Shown here: in pieces, positions 1-13,419 of the stretch
Position numbering within the stretch: the stretch's first letter is position 1
Layout: each line of letters starts with the position of its first letter
Position numbers and translations under genes: made by a program
NCBI RefSeq assembly: GCF_910589235.1
Contig: NC_060979.1
Coordinates: 1,700,987 to 1,764,986 of the forward strand
Reading direction: 5' to 3'
DNA length: 64,000 nucleotides
From: Vespa crabro
Lineage: Eukaryota; Arthropoda; Insecta; Hymenoptera; Vespidae
The notes under the pieces: generated by a model
The model's database searches: none
The model's input: only the letters and a program-made list of their open reading frames with translations
Told to the model about the DNA's origin: nothing

Positions 1-32
<32 letters not shown>

Positions 33-2394
33 TTCCCTCTCTCTCGCTCTCGCTATCCGTAGATTTCGAAGAGTACGTACGTCATATAAGAGTCTACGAG
101 GTACTATAAAAAAGAAAAGAGAAAAAAGAGAAGAGAAATTTCAGAAATGTAAAAACTGATCGCAAAACTTATCCCGTAACATAAAACGACAAATAATATT
201 ATTAAAAAATAGCGATCTACATTTCAAAACAAAACGAAAATGAAAATATGAAATAGTCTAAACTAAACACAAAACTTTCCTTACCGTGAACCATCAACTA
301 CACTGCTTTACCATATCATTGCACACGCTATACTAATGCTCGCACATACGTTTTCCTATAATGCATACGTCTCTTGGAACGATCATTAAATTCTTACGTT
401 TAAAATATGTCTCTTCGTTCTGTAAACTTTCGAAAAAAGGTCGTTCCATCTATTAAAAAAGAAAATAAAAGACACAGACCGAAGTTAGACAGAATGTAGG
501 TAAGATAATTGCAATGCAAGGAAACAAAAGAAAAAGGAAAAGACAAAAAGAACGAAACGAAACGACGAACAATCAAAAAAAAGTTTCGAAAGTTTCGAAA
601 CTTAAAAAGAAAAAAAAATTCTAGGTTATTATAAACCATCAACCACCACCCACGAAACTGTCGAACACTAATTCGTTCCTGCATTTTACCCCCACTTTCC
701 ATAACTTACATCCCCCTCCATCTAACTACTGCAAAACCTACACGACCTTTCATTCTAGAATTTGTTCTCTAACCTTCGAACATTAGTCGACTGGAATTCG
801 GTTGATACGTTGTTGTATCGTACATCAAATAACAATCATTCATTAACGAAAGAATAATTAAAGAAAAATTACGACTAATTTAAAAGAAAAGATTTGTTAA
901 ATTCACGATACTCACGTGTTCCACATCGGGGATGTATCCAGAGGAATGGGTGATCACTCATTCGTTGTCCTAACAAGAATTTCTTTTTTGTTAATATTTT
1001 CATATCTTTGTTACGTTATACGTGTGTCTCGAGGGAGGTGTTAAATCAAATGTTAACAAGTGATTTTTTGAGAGAGAAAAAAAAGAAAAGAACTAGGAAA
1101 TTGTGAAATACGAATAAAAATCGTTTACCACGACGTTTAGTGGTTTCGTGGATAATTTTTTTTTTCTTCTTATCAAATTATATGCAAGAAGAACAGTGAA
1201 TAATTCATAGAAGAAACTTTTCTATCGTACCGTAAAAAATTTTAATGATCCGAGTGGAAAATGTTCGTTTGAAGTACATTAAGATGCTTAATGTACATTA
1301 AGAATGTACATTAAGAGGTACATTATTCAATTTTAAAAATCAACCAGTTTGCGTATGGGAGGGAATGTATCTCCACGCACGTCTATATGTGACTACCATA
1401 AAGCTATAAGGAGAACAAAATTAGGAAATATTGATAAAGCTCTATTACAGAGATAAATGCTAAATAAATAAATCATAGGGTGCACTCATTTAAAGAAAGT
1501 TTTCTAGGTCGGTGTTTAGAAGTTACATAGTTTTCTTTCCCTTATGTGTCATTCTTGCTAGCAATGGTGAATATGTGTTCTAAAGTTTACATTTTTTTTT
1601 ATCCTTTCTTATCTGCTTATCATTTCTCTTGTTCTTTTTAAGATTACAGAAAACTGCATGTAGTCGTGTATACGCATGTGTGTTTTTGTTAAATTGATTT
1701 TAAAAAATAATTTTCGTTTTTCAGTAAATTTTAAAAACCCACGAATCGTCTTTTGCTTATTGAATCAAGAAATGACGTGTTGTTTTTTTCTTCCATCCGT
1801 ATTTTGAAAAATATATTTACAATTTTTTACTATTCATATGTTATAGTAAAGAAAAATAAATTTATTAATTATGCAAATTTTTTATAAGGCGAATCCTAAT
1901 GCATGACATTTTTTTCTATTTTTCTTCCCTTTATAGTAATAGATATAAATATTTTATATTGAAAATTTATATTGAAGGATATATTAAAATTTTCATAATT
2001 TTTATTTTGTTATACGAAATAGTAATGAAAGAAAAAAGAAGTAAATGAAAAATATGCAAGAAAATTTAATTAATCATTATACTTCTAGGAAGCAAAATAG
2101 TTACTTAATTAGATAATTGAAAAAAAAATAAAAAATGCATTATAAATGGGAAGATGTGCAAAAATAATATTTCGATTTCGTCGTAATTAACTAATTTAAA
2201 AAGAACAAAAGGAAACAAAAAAAATAATGCAATAAAAATTCAATTAATCAATAACTCTCGAGTAAGCTAAACGATTTAATTAACATAATTAATTGATTAA
2301 AAAAAAGAAAAACTAGACACCAAGAAATGAATCAAAAAAAATAAAGGATATAAAGAAAAGGAAAAAGAATAAGAGAAGAAAATCTTCGTTTTAG
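1..2394. other. Upstream flank of OR A1
   Basis: AT-rich DNA repeated in all four segment copies, opening with a (CT)n microsatellite. No OR or other protein homology is seen. A minus-strand open frame near 400-702 is mostly phenylalanine from an A-rich tract and recurs only because the segment is duplicated. The stretch should contain the A1 promoter and its start exon; a candidate ATG followed by GTGAAT is at 1564. Confidence 0.6.
1564..1566 (+). other. Candidate single-codon start exon of A1
   Basis: ATG directly followed by GTGAAT (possible donor) is kept at the same place in all four copies, 0.8 kb before the large exon, and would join in phase 0 to give Met before GluLeuAspPhe. An A/T-rich TATA-like run and a TCATTT initiator-like site lie about 75-110 nt upstream. 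The donor is weak and a short upstream ATG frame exists in copy 1, so this is tentative. Confidence 0.3.
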
Positions 2395-4186
2395 GAACTT
2401 GACTTTCGGGGAACCAGCAAGGTGATAAATTTGATCAAACGTGCGTTATATTGCGCGGGAATTTGGCCAGAAAGAATTCACGACCCGGTTTTCATTTTTT
2501 TCTCTCTTTACTTGGTTTTACATTGTACGATGGGATTCATCTTGATTATCGATAACATATCGGATATGGAATATGTTCTTGCTTGCTTTGAAGAGAACTT
2601 GTTCAATATTATGACGCTATTGAAGATATGCATATGCAGAATGAATAGGAATGGGTTGGCCGAAATTTTAAAGGAAGTCAAAGTCGATCTTATTCCAGAA
2701 AGATACAAAACCGATGAGGAAAAGATTGCTTTTTTAAATTATAACAATTTTAGTTTAATGATCGTTAGGATCACTTTAGGATCAGGCACCACAGCCTCTA
2801 TTATGTATTATCTGTCCGCTACTGCTACCAACATTGAAAGGGGTAAATTTTATAATGATTAAATCGAAATCATATTTTACTAACGGATTTCTTTTGTTTT
2901 TCTCTCTTTCATTTATTTAGTTTAAGTCGTATAATAATTTTTTTCTTTTACATTTGACTACTTATTTATTTATTTATTCTATATCATTTCGATCAGTAAT
3001 TTTTGTAAATGTTCTTCAACTGTTTTCCTTTTCTTTCTATTTATCATCTTTTTATATTCGTGAATAATCTTTATTGTAACGACTGTCGAATTTCATTGTT
3101 TTAATTTTTAGTGAATATATTTTAAATATTCTAATTTATTTCGATTATATATAATTGTATAATTTTTTTTTCAATTTATTATATTATTATAATTTTGAAA
3201 ATTTAAAATACTTTATTTTAATATATATTGAAATATACTTTTGTTGATTTTTCTTGTTTCTAATTGTTTTTCTTTCTTTATTTATATTCTACATCAAATA
3301 TATATTATCTTTAACAGAAGATAGTTAGTATAATCATATATCGGGAGTCCGAAATAGAAACCTTAGAAAATTTAATCACGCAAAATAACTTTTTAATATT
3401 ACTTTTATTTCAAATATTAAAAGAAGAAATTAAAATTTTTGTACGGTTTAAAAATATTTTTAATTGAAAAATATTGCATATCCTTATATTTTTCGTTAAG
3501 AGTAATATTCATAAGATGGAAAAAGAAATTATAACTAAAATTATTTTTTTTTGTTAAAAGCAATTAGAGATAATATTAAAAGAAATTATAATACTATTAT
3601 ATCGAGAAAAATCTAAAATTGATTTTACAGATATCATTTCTTACTAGTTAAAATTGAGAAATTAAAATATTTCTATGGTTATAGTTTAATAAATAAAGGA
3701 AAAAAAAGTTTCTAATAAAATAAAATCTTTCTTTTATAATGGTTTTCTTACTTACAGTCATTGCAAATTCATCTTACGGATACGTATTGCCATACAAAAC
3801 CCATCCGCTGATCGAACCGACAAATCTGACAATCTACATTCTTCTTTGTCTATATCAATTTATTATAGTACTAAGTTTAATCTTCGGTTACGTCGCAATT
3901 GATTGTCTATTCATCAGTATTGGACTCCACGTCAGTGGTGTTTTCTCTGCACTTTCCTGCAAAGTAAAGCACGTCTTGAACAATCAGGAGAATCGTAAAC
4001 GTCGAATAAAAGAATTAATTTTGCGACACATACGTCTAGTACGGTAATAATAATAAATAATAACAAAAACAATAATAATAATATTATAGAAAATGATGCT
4101 GATGATGATGATAATAATAATAATACCAATAATAATGAATAAAATATATAAAGGAATGCATTAATGGAATTTACAAAATAAATATA

Positions 4187-4231
<45 letters not shown>

Positions 4232-5519
4232 GTATACATTTACTATGCAGAATGTTTCAGGTTAGCAGATTCTTTGGAAAGTGTGTTCAACGTATTAATT
4301 TTCCAACAATTAATAGGAAGTACCATTCATCTTACTCTTCTTGGTTATGACTCGCTCCTTGTAAATTTAACATATAAATTTTATTATTGCTTATTTTTAA
4401 AAAATATTTTTTAGAAAATATTACATTAAATTATTATAATTTCCAGAGTATAACGCTAGGAGAGGAGAAAAAGTTATTCGCTTTTGTCTTTATTGCATGT
4501 CGTGTTTTAATCTCGCTATTGATTTATTGCTATATCGGAGAGTGTCTTATTAATGAAGTACGTAAATTATCTCATTTGCATGCCATTAAGTCATTTTATG
4601 CTGCTAATACATTGATATCATTTCACATTTTCAAATAAAGAAATACACACACACATACACGTAAAAAATAATTATTTATTTTCTATAATTCATTTACATT
4701 TCTTTCGGTTTTCTTTTAGCTATTTATTTTTCTCTATAACTTCTTATATTTTAATTTCATATATATTCATATATTCTTTTTTTTTGAAACATTATTTATT
4801 ATATTTATTTATTAATATTTTCTAACTACATCCTTTTGATATTATTTTTTTAGAACAATTCTTTTATATTTAAAAGTCAGTATGTATATATATGTATATA
4901 TATGCACAGATTTATGTTACATTATACATAATAAATTCATATAATTTATAAATTGCATGTATTGTTTTGTAACAAATTTGACATCACATTTCGGAACTTC
5001 TGGAATTCATGAAATCAAGAGCATATCTGGAGACAAATTTTTTTCTCCTTTTTTTCTCTTTTTATAATTCTGATTGAACTGTCATGGTTTCCAGTTCTAC
5101 CCACTACCCCTTCCTGACGCAAATAATTGAAAATTATTATTACAGATTAATAAATGTTTAAAAACATATTTTACAGAGCACATCCTTTGGTGAATCAATT
5201 TATCACTGCAAATGGTACAACATATCGCAAGAGGAGATAAAATTAATGCAAATTTGTATGATGCGGTCATCAAAACAAATGCAACTGACCGTAGGCAAAT
5301 TTTTCGTTTTGTCATTGACTACATTCACAGATGTGAGTAAAAATTAAATTTTTTTTCTTTTTTTCATTTTTCTGTCCCTTTTTCAACAAAAATATATGTA
5401 TATATATTTATATAATCTTCTGAATCATCATTAATATCCTTTATTCATACGTTCTCATACGTCTTTAGGTCGTGAAGTCATCAATGGCATATTTATCCGT
5501 ACTTCGAACGTTTATGTAA
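2395..5519 (+). CDS. Odorant receptor A1 (5' start exon uncertain)
   Basis: Seven-transmembrane insect odorant receptor (7tm_6), expected to form a ligand-gated cation channel with the co-receptor Orco in olfactory neuron dendrites. Exons: 2395-2842, 3758-4043, 4261-4360, 4447-4557, 5177-5332, 5469-5519; intron phases 1,2,0,0,0, all GT-AG. These encode 383 residues and the TAA stop. Near the N-terminus is the family's G-x-W-P motif (AGIWPE, about residues 21-26); hydrophobic spans lie around residues 30-52, 125-145, 165-215, 285-312 and 345-383. The C-terminus has the OR motif GKFFVLSL plus VVKSSMAYLSVLRTFM, with KSS where A2-A4 have KTS. No ATG lies in frame after the TTTTAG acceptor at 2389-2394, so translation must start in an upstream exon (candidate 1564). 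No frameshift or stop was found. Ligand unknown. Confidence 0.88.
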
Positions 5520-6202
5520 AAAGAGCGAAAACAAAAGAATACTAAAGAGGAAAGGTAAAAAAGAAACAATAGAGAACTTTAAGTGTTAAATTCAAATAGA
5601 TAAATAGGAAAATGCAAAAGAGAAAGGTTATCTTATCAAAGAAATAAAATTGATTAAATAAACGATGTTACGTTTCTTTATTTCAAACATTTAATTTGAG
5701 AAGAAATAGCACATTGTTATTGATCTAAATCATAGTATTAAAAAAACTTTATTTTATCTTGCTTACTATCTCGTTATCTCGACTGTGCGTACGTGCTTAC
5801 GATAAAAAACGCACTGAACGTCGTAGCGAAAAAAAGAATAATGGAAAGAGCACAGATAACAAAAAGAGAAAAATGAGAAGGAAGGAAATACAGAAATGAT
5901 TATATTATTTAAATTATATTAATTATTACTAAATTGTATTATTATAAAAATGTGAATGATAACGTCATGAAATTCTTCTGGAGAAATGAAATTAAGTAAA
6001 ATAAGATAAGTTTTAACATTATGTATGGAGATATCGGTTGAAGATCATTTTCTTTTCTGTTTCCTTTTTTTTAATATAACAAGTCGAAGAAGAATTGAAG
6101 ACTCAAGAGGATAACATTTATTGCCAATGCTTTCAATTTGTTGCCTTCTTTTTTATTTTCCATTTTTTGTTATTTTTCTTATTTTTTTTTGATTATTCTC
6201 AG
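5520..6202. other. A1 3' flank and 5' remnant of psiB1
   Basis: AT-rich 3' flank of A1; AATAAA-like hexamers near 5640-5665 may serve polyadenylation. From about 5760 on it matches the OR5 upstream flank in pieces (near 29160-29220, then 30610-30944). The intervening OR5 stretch of about 1.2 kb, which includes the OR5 start exon at 30241, is missing here. Confidence 0.55.
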
Positions 6203-6643
6203 ATCAAACTATTCGAGATCGTGATCGTTTTTCTACTTCACGAAAGATACATCGCGATCGGTGATGTATGGCCATTGAGAAATAGTTAAGTTAAATTTGC
6301 AATATATGCCGTTTATTGCTCGATACAAATCTCATAGGCGTATATCGATTTGTACGATATAATGGACGACCTTTATCTTATGCTAGAGAATCTTTTGGAA
6401 ACTTAAGTGCCGAGTTTGTCGGTTTTATTGATAATATTTATTCGTTTTCATCCGATTTTGTTAACATTGATCGTCACTATCAAGATCGAAATTGTTAATG
6501 ACGGAGGATACATCGAAAACAACGAGGAATGTTCAGTTTATTATCGTTACAGTCACATATAGAACACAAAATCGCATGGACAACTTCAATATAACGAGGA
6601 TGTAAACTATTCCCAAATCATTATGCTTTAGTACATTCTATGG
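6203..6643 (+). pseudogene. psiB1: dead first large exon of an OR5-like receptor
   Basis: This stretch aligns along its length with the large first exon of OR5 (30945-31407), from the TTCTCAG acceptor to the donor position. The reading frame is broken: the OR5 TAC codon after ArgAsnSer is TAA (6287-6289), and further on TTG has become TAG and TTA has become TAA. The 3' splice donor (GGTATA in OR5) reads GGAAAT. No later OR5-like exons follow, and the matching start exon upstream is deleted. The same three stops occur in psiB2 and psiB3, so the exon was dead before the segment multiplied. Confidence 0.88.
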
Positions 6644-9600
6644 AAATATATATATATATTTTTTTTTTTCAAATTTATATACCTTTAAATATAAAAATAT
6701 TTCATTTTCAATATTATAATTTAATTCTTAAATATATATATATGTATATATATTTATATATATATATATATGTATAATATATATGTATATATTATATTAT
6801 ATATTATATAGATTATATTATAATATTTTATAATTTAATTTATATGTATAATATTTAAAAACTAATATATTTTTAATATTATTATATTGTACTAAAATTT
6901 TATAAAATAAATTTTTTGTCATTAACTAATGATATATATACATGTAAAGAAAGTATACTTTCTTCAGATAGATTTGCGTCTCATAGCCCGCCCTTCCATT
7001 GTCCTTTATTATTTACAATATCTTTTGTGACCTAAAAACCGAGCCGTTAATATTTGGAAGAGAAACGGACAGTATGAAATATAACGTAGAAGAGAAAAGT
7101 AACACGAGAGCTATAAGAAAATTTATAATATATATTAAATGAAATTTAACATTGTGAATAATAAACATAAATTGTCGTTTCTTTGTTCACAGGTAAGAGT
7201 AATTAGGAGCTAAGCATTAACTAACAAATAAAGATTTATCACTTTGTTCACAGAGAAACTTATTTTCGTTTATCATCTCACCTTATCAATCCGAGATATT
7301 ATATACATATATGGAAAAAAAGAAAAAAGAGATATCATTCATATCAAGAGAATTGAACTGAAAAATAAAAAAAGAAAAATGCATAACTTATGCGATTAAT
7401 TGAGTTTACATTGAAATTATAATATTATTGGATATATTTAAATTTGAGTTCTAATTTCAGTTCTTACAATTTCATATTATGCGCCTCCATTCCAAGATAT
7501 CGTAACGATCCCTTCAATTTCTATGTTCATTAATCTTTCAGAATACTCAATTGCTTAAAGTGAACATTCATCGTTTATTATTTATTTAATATTATACCTT
7601 GTTAAATGCTGTATCCGTGTAGAACCTGTATTCGTTATACCATTCTTACATGTGGTACTAATCCTAGTCATCACGAAATAATGGCTAAGAGACATTTAAC
7701 CTCTCTCCTTCTCTCTCTTTTGGTGAACCTCTCCGTAGATCTTGAAGAGTACATACGTCCTTTTAAAGTCTAAGAGTTACACTAAAAAAGAAAAGAGAAA
7801 ATAGAGAAGAGAAATTTCAGAAAAGTCAAAAATTGATCGCAAAACTTATCCCGTAACATAAAACGACAAACAACATTATTAAAAATATTAAATAGAGTAA
7901 AAAAAACATTGCGAAATCGTTTAAATTAATAATAATTACCGTAGCATAAATTGGTATTGTACAGTATTATATAAAAACATTTCGAAATTGTCTAATTTTT
8001 CATTAAACTTTCAACGAAACACTATTATATACAAAAAAAATGGAAGTCTTAAAATCGTCTGAACTGTTCACACTACATATCGTAATATAAATAGGCGATC
8101 AGGATTACAAAAGAAAATTCAGAATCCTTTAAGTGGATCGCAAAATTTTTCATAGCGATCTACATTTTAAAACAAAGCGAAAATGAAATACAAAATAGTC
8201 TAAACTAAAAGCAAAATTTTCCTTAGCGTGAACCGTAAACAACACTGCTTTACCATATCATTGCACACGCTATACTAATGCTCGCACATACGTTTTCCTA
8301 TAATGGATACGTCTCTTGGAACGATCATTAAATTCTTACGTTTAAAATGTCTCTTCGTTCTGTAAACTTTCGAAAAAAGGTCGTTCCATCTATTAAAAAA
8401 GAAAATAAAAGACACAGACCGAAGTTAGACAGAATGTAGGTAAGATAATTGCAATGCAAGGAAACCAAAAAAAAGAGAAAAGAAAAGAAGAACGAAACGA
8501 AACGAAGAACAATCAAAAAAAAGTTTCGAAAGTTTCGAAAATTAAAAAGAAAAAAATATCCGAGGGTATTATAAATCATCACGCACCACACACGAAACCG
8601 TCGAACACTAATTCGTTCCTGCATTTTACCCCCACTCTCCACAACTTACATCCTCCTCCAGCCAACCAATGCAAAAGCTACACGACCTTTCATTCTCGAA
8701 TTTATTCTCTTACCTTCGAACATTAATCGACTCGATTTCGATTGATACGATGTTGTCTTGTACATTCAATAACAATCGTTCATTAACGGAAGAATAAATA
8801 AAGAAAAATTACGACGAATTCGAAAAGGAACGATTGGTTAAGTTCATAATACTCAAGTGATCAACATAAGGGATCAATCCAGAGGAATGGTTGATCACAT
8901 ATTCGTTGGCCTTGCAAAATTTTTTTTTGTTAATATTTTCATGTCTTCGTCACGTTATGCGAGTGTATTCAGGGAGGTGTTATATCATATATTAATAAGT
9001 GACTTTTTGAGAGAGAAAAAAGGAAAGAACGAGGAAATTGTGAAAAATGAATAAAAATCGTTCGCCATGATGTTTAATAATTTTCGTGGATAATTTTCTT
9101 TTAATCAAATTATAAACAAGAAGAACAGCAAATAATTCATAGAAAAAACTTTTCCATCGTACCGTAAAAAGTTTTAATAATCCGAGTGGAAAATGTTCGT
9201 TTGAAATACATTAAGATGCAATTAATCGATTTTTAAAATCAATCAGTTCGTGTATGGGAGTGAATGTGTCTCCACTCACGTCTATATGTGACTACCATAA
9301 AGCTATAAGGAGAACAAAATTAGGAAATATTGATAAAGCTCTATTACAGAGATTATTGTGAAATAAATAAATCATAGGGTGCATTCATTTAAAGAAACTT
9401 TTCTTCGATCGATGTTTAGAATTTACATTGCTTTTTTATTATATATGTCGTCCTTGCTAGCCATGGTGAATATGTGCTTTTGAATTTATTTTTTTTCTCC
9501 CTTTCTTTTCTGCTTATCAGTTTTCTTGCTCTTTTTCCGATCAAGTAAGATTACAGAAAACTACGTGTGGACGCACTATACGCGTATGTGTTTTTGTTAT

Positions 9601-10303
9601 TGTCAAATTGATTTTATTAAATAGTTTTCTATTTTAAGTAAATTATAATAAGCACGAATCGTTTTTTGCTTAGTGAATCAACAAATGACGTGTTGTTTTT
9701 TTCTTCCATCCGTATTCTGAAAAATATATTTACAATTTTTTACTATTCGTATGTTATAGTAAAGAAAAATAAATTTATTAATTATGAAAATTTTGTATAA
9801 GACGAATCGTAATAAATGACATTTTGTTTCTGCATTTCATTCATTTATATTGAAAGATATAAAAATCTTACATTAAAAATTTATACTAAAGGATATATTA
9901 CAATTTTCTTAATTCTCTCTTTTGTTATATGAAATAGTAATGAAAAAAAAAAGAAATTAATGAACAATATGCAAGAAAAATTCAATTAATCATTACAACT
10001 CAAAGAAGCAAAATAATTACATAATTAGATAATTGAAAAAAATAAAAAATGCATAATAGATGGAAAGATTTGCAAAAGTAAAATTTCGGTTTCGTAGAAA
10101 TTGACTAATTTAAAACGAAACAAAAAATATAGTGCAATAAAAATTCAATTGATCAATAACTCTCGAGAAAGTTAAACGATTTAATTAACTTAAATAATTG
10201 ATTAAAAGAAAGAAATACTGGAAACAAAAAGATTAATAAAAAGAAATAAAGGATGTAAAGAAAAAGAAAAGGAATAAGAGAAGTAAGAAAATCTTCGTTT
10301 TAG
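6644..10303. other. Spacer between psiB1 and A2
   Basis: Begins with (AT)n runs and a segment of about 350-400 bp (roughly 6930-7310) unique to copy 1, then the copy boundary at the CT tract near 7701-7720, then the upstream flank of A2, collinear with 1-2394. No protein similarity is seen. The A2 candidate start codon is at 9463. Confidence 0.55.
9463..9465 (+). other. Candidate single-codon start exon of A2
   Basis: Counterpart of the site at 1564: ATG followed by GTGAAT in the same flanking sequence (GCTAGCCATGGTGAAT). Here an upstream ATG is in frame with it and would add a few residues. Weak donor; tentative. Confidence 0.3.
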
Positions 10304-13300
10304 GAGCATGACTTTCGGGGTACCAGCAAGGTGATAGATTTGAACAAACGTACGTTAAATTGCGCGGGAATTTGGCCAGAAAAGATTCACGAGCCGATTT
10401 TCATTTTTTTCTCTGTTTACTTGGCCACACATTGTACAATGGGAGTCATCTCGATTACCGACAACATATCAGATATGAAATATGTTCTTGCTTGCTTTGA
10501 AGAGAATTTATTCAGTATTATGGCCCTATTGAAGATATGCATATGCAGAATGAATAGGAATGGATTGGCCGAAATTTTAAAGGAAGTCAAAGTCGATCTT
10601 ATTCCAGAAAGATACAAAACCAATGAGGAAAAGATTGCTTTTTTAAATTATAACAATTTTAGTTTAATGATCGTTAAGATCACATTAGGAACAAGCACCA
10701 CATCCGCTATGCTGTATTTTCTGTCCTTTTTAGCTATCAACATTGAAATGGGTAAATTTTATTATAATTAAATCGAAATCATATTTTACTAATGGATTTT
10801 TTTTGTTTTTATCTCTTTCATTTATTTATTTTACGTCGTATAATAATTTTTTTCTTTTACATTCTACTACTTATTTATTTATTTATTCTTTATCATTTCG
10901 ATCAGTAATTTTTCTAAATGTTCTTCAACTGTTTTCCTTTTCTTTCCATTTATCATATTTTTTATATTCGTGAATAACCTTTATTGTAATGACTGTCGAA
11001 TTTCATTGTTTTAATTTTTAGTGAATACATTTTAAATATTCTAATTTATTTCGATTATATATAATTGTATAATTTTTTTTTCAATTTATTATATTATTAT
11101 AATTTTGAAAATTTAAAATACTTTATTTTAATATATATTGAAATATACTTTTGTTGATGTTTCTTGTTTCTAATTGTTTTTCTTTCTTTATTTATATTCT
11201 ACATCAAATATATATTATCTTTAACAGAAGATAGTTAGTATAATCATATATCGGGAGTCCGAAATAGAAACCTTAGAAAATTTAATCACGTAAAATAACT
11301 TTTTAATATTACTTTTATTTCAAATATTAAAAGAAGAAATTAAAATTTTTGTACGGTTTAAAAATATTTTTAATTGAAAAATATTGCATATCCTTATATT
11401 TTTCGTTAAGAGTAATATTCATAAGATGGAAAAAGAAATTATAACTAAAATTATTTTTTTTTGTTAAAAGCAATTAGAGATAATATTAAAATACTATTAT
11501 AATAATAAATTATAATACTATTATATCGAGAAAATTCTAAAATTGATTTTACAGATATCATTTCTTACTAGTTAAAATTGTGTAATTAAAGTTTTTCTAT
11601 GGTTATAGTTTAATAAAGAAAGAAAAAAAAAGTTTCTAATAAAATAAAATCTTTCTTTTATAATGATTTTCTTACTTACAGTCATTGCAAATTCATCTTA
11701 CGGATACGTATTGCCATACAAAACCCCTCCGCTGATCGAACCGACAAATCTGACAATCTACATATTTCTTTGTCTATATGAATTTTTAATAGTACTAATT
11801 TTAATCTTCGGTTACGTCGGAACTGATTGTCTATTCATCAGTTTGGTACTCCACGTCAGTGGTGTTTTCTCTGCACTTTCCTGCAAAGTAAAGCACGTCT
11901 TGAACAATCCGGAGAATCGTAAACGTCGAATAAAAAAATTAATTTTGCGACACATACGTCTAGTACGGTAATAATAATAAATAATAACAAGAACAATAAT
12001 AATAATATTATAAATAATGATGCGGATGATGATGATAATAATAATAATACCAATAATAATGAATAAAATATATAAAAGAATGCATTAATGAAATTTACTA
12101 AATAAATATATGCATATATATAAATATATAAATATATATATTTATATATGTATACATATACTGTGTAGAATGTTTCAGATTAGCTGATACTTTGGAAAGT
12201 AATTTCAACATAATGATTTTACAACAATTAGTGGGAAGTACCCTTCATCTTTCACTTCTTGGTTATGACTCGCTCGCTGTAAATTTAACATATAAATTTT
12301 ATTATTGCTTATTTTTAGAAAATATTTTTTAAAAAATATTACATTAAATTATTATTATTTCCAGTGCATAGCAACAGGAGAACAAAAAAAGTTAATCGCT
12401 TTTATCATAGTTGTATGTCGTGTTTTAACCACGCTATTGGCTTATTGCTATATCGGAGAGTGCCTTATTAATGAAGTAGGTAAATTATCTCATACCCACG
12501 TAATTATGTCATTTTACGCCACTGATACAATGATATCGTTTCACACACTTTCAAATAATGGATATATACACGTAAATATCAATTATTTACTTTTTATAAT
12601 TCATTTATACTTATTTCTATTTGTTTATAGTTATTTATTTTTCTCTATTAATTTTTATATTTTAATTTTCCTTACATATTTTTTTTTTTTTTTTTTGACG
12701 CAATATTTATTATATATAATTATTCTTATTTTCTAATTACACACTTTTGATATTATTGTTTTAGAACATTTTTTTTATATTTAAAATGAACGTGTATATA
12801 TATATAAATATATATTCGCAGAGTATTATATTATATTATATATATTAAATTCATATAATTTATAAATAATGTATATTGTATCGGAAAAAATTTGACATCA
12901 CATTTCAGAACTTCAGGAATTCATGACTTGAGCAACATATCTGGAAACAAATTTTTTTCTCCTTTTATTTTTCTTTTTATAATTCTGATTGACTTGTCAT
13001 GATTATCAGTTCCACCCCTTCCCGTCGCAAATATTTGAAAATTTTTATTACAGATTAATAAATGTTTAAAAATGTATTTTACAGAGCACATCCTTCGGTG
13101 AATCAATTTATCACTGCAAATGGTACAACATATCTCAAGAGGAGATTAAATTAATGCACATTTGTATGTTGCGATCGTCAAAACAAATGCAACTGACCGT
13201 AGGCAAATTTTTCGTTTTGTCATTGACTACATTCACAGATGTGAGTAAAAATTAAATTTTTTTTCTATTTCCATTTTTTCTGTTCTTTTTTCAACATAAA

Positions 13301-13419
13301 TATATAAATATATAATCTTCTAAATCATCATTAATATCCTTTATTCATACGTTCTCGTAAGTTTCTAGGTTGTCAAGACATCAATGGCGTATTTATCTGT
13401 ACTTCGAACATTTATGTAA
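10304..13419 (+). CDS. Odorant receptor A2 (5' start exon uncertain)
   Basis: Tandem paralogue of A1 with the same exon plan: 10304-10751, 11682-11967, 12179-12278, 12365-12475, 13085-13240, 13369-13419 (448, 286, 100, 111, 156 and 51 nt). It encodes 383 residues from the first codon after the TTTTAG acceptor, with AGIWPEK near the N-terminus and GKFFVLSLTTFTD plus VVKTSMAYLSVLRTFM at the C-terminus. Exon 2 differs from A1 at roughly one site in eight, with amino-acid changes concentrated in the first membrane region (SVYLATHCTMGVIS against SLYLVLHCTMGFIL in A1). In the fourth transmembrane region it resembles A4 (CLYEFL) rather than A1 and A3 (CLYQFI). No disabling change was seen. Expected to be an Orco-dependent odorant channel subunit; ligand unknown. 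Confidence 0.88.

Larger units (their letters stand above)
1..7700 (+). repeat. Segmental repeat copy 1 (A1 + psiB1)
   Basis: This is the first of four directly repeated segments. The window opens inside a CT tract followed by a block (CCGTAGATTTCGAAGAGTAC) that recurs after the CT tracts near 7720, 15270 and 23130. The copy holds the upstream flank, OR gene A1 and the dead exon psiB1. It carries about 350-400 bp (roughly 6930-7310) with no counterpart in copies 2 and 3. Because the window starts at the boundary tract, the array may continue to the left. Confidence 0.85.

Noticed and set aside
400..702. Minus-strand 100-codon open frame, with counterparts near 8328, 15829 and 23754
   Set aside because: It is duplicated with the segment; its centre is poly-Phe from an A-rich tract, lengths differ among copies and no family is recognisable.
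9254..9259. ATGGGA followed by GTGAAT as the A-gene start exon (also near 16811)
   Set aside because: The donor GT is lost in copy 1 and the ATG is lost in copy 4, so it cannot be the shared start.
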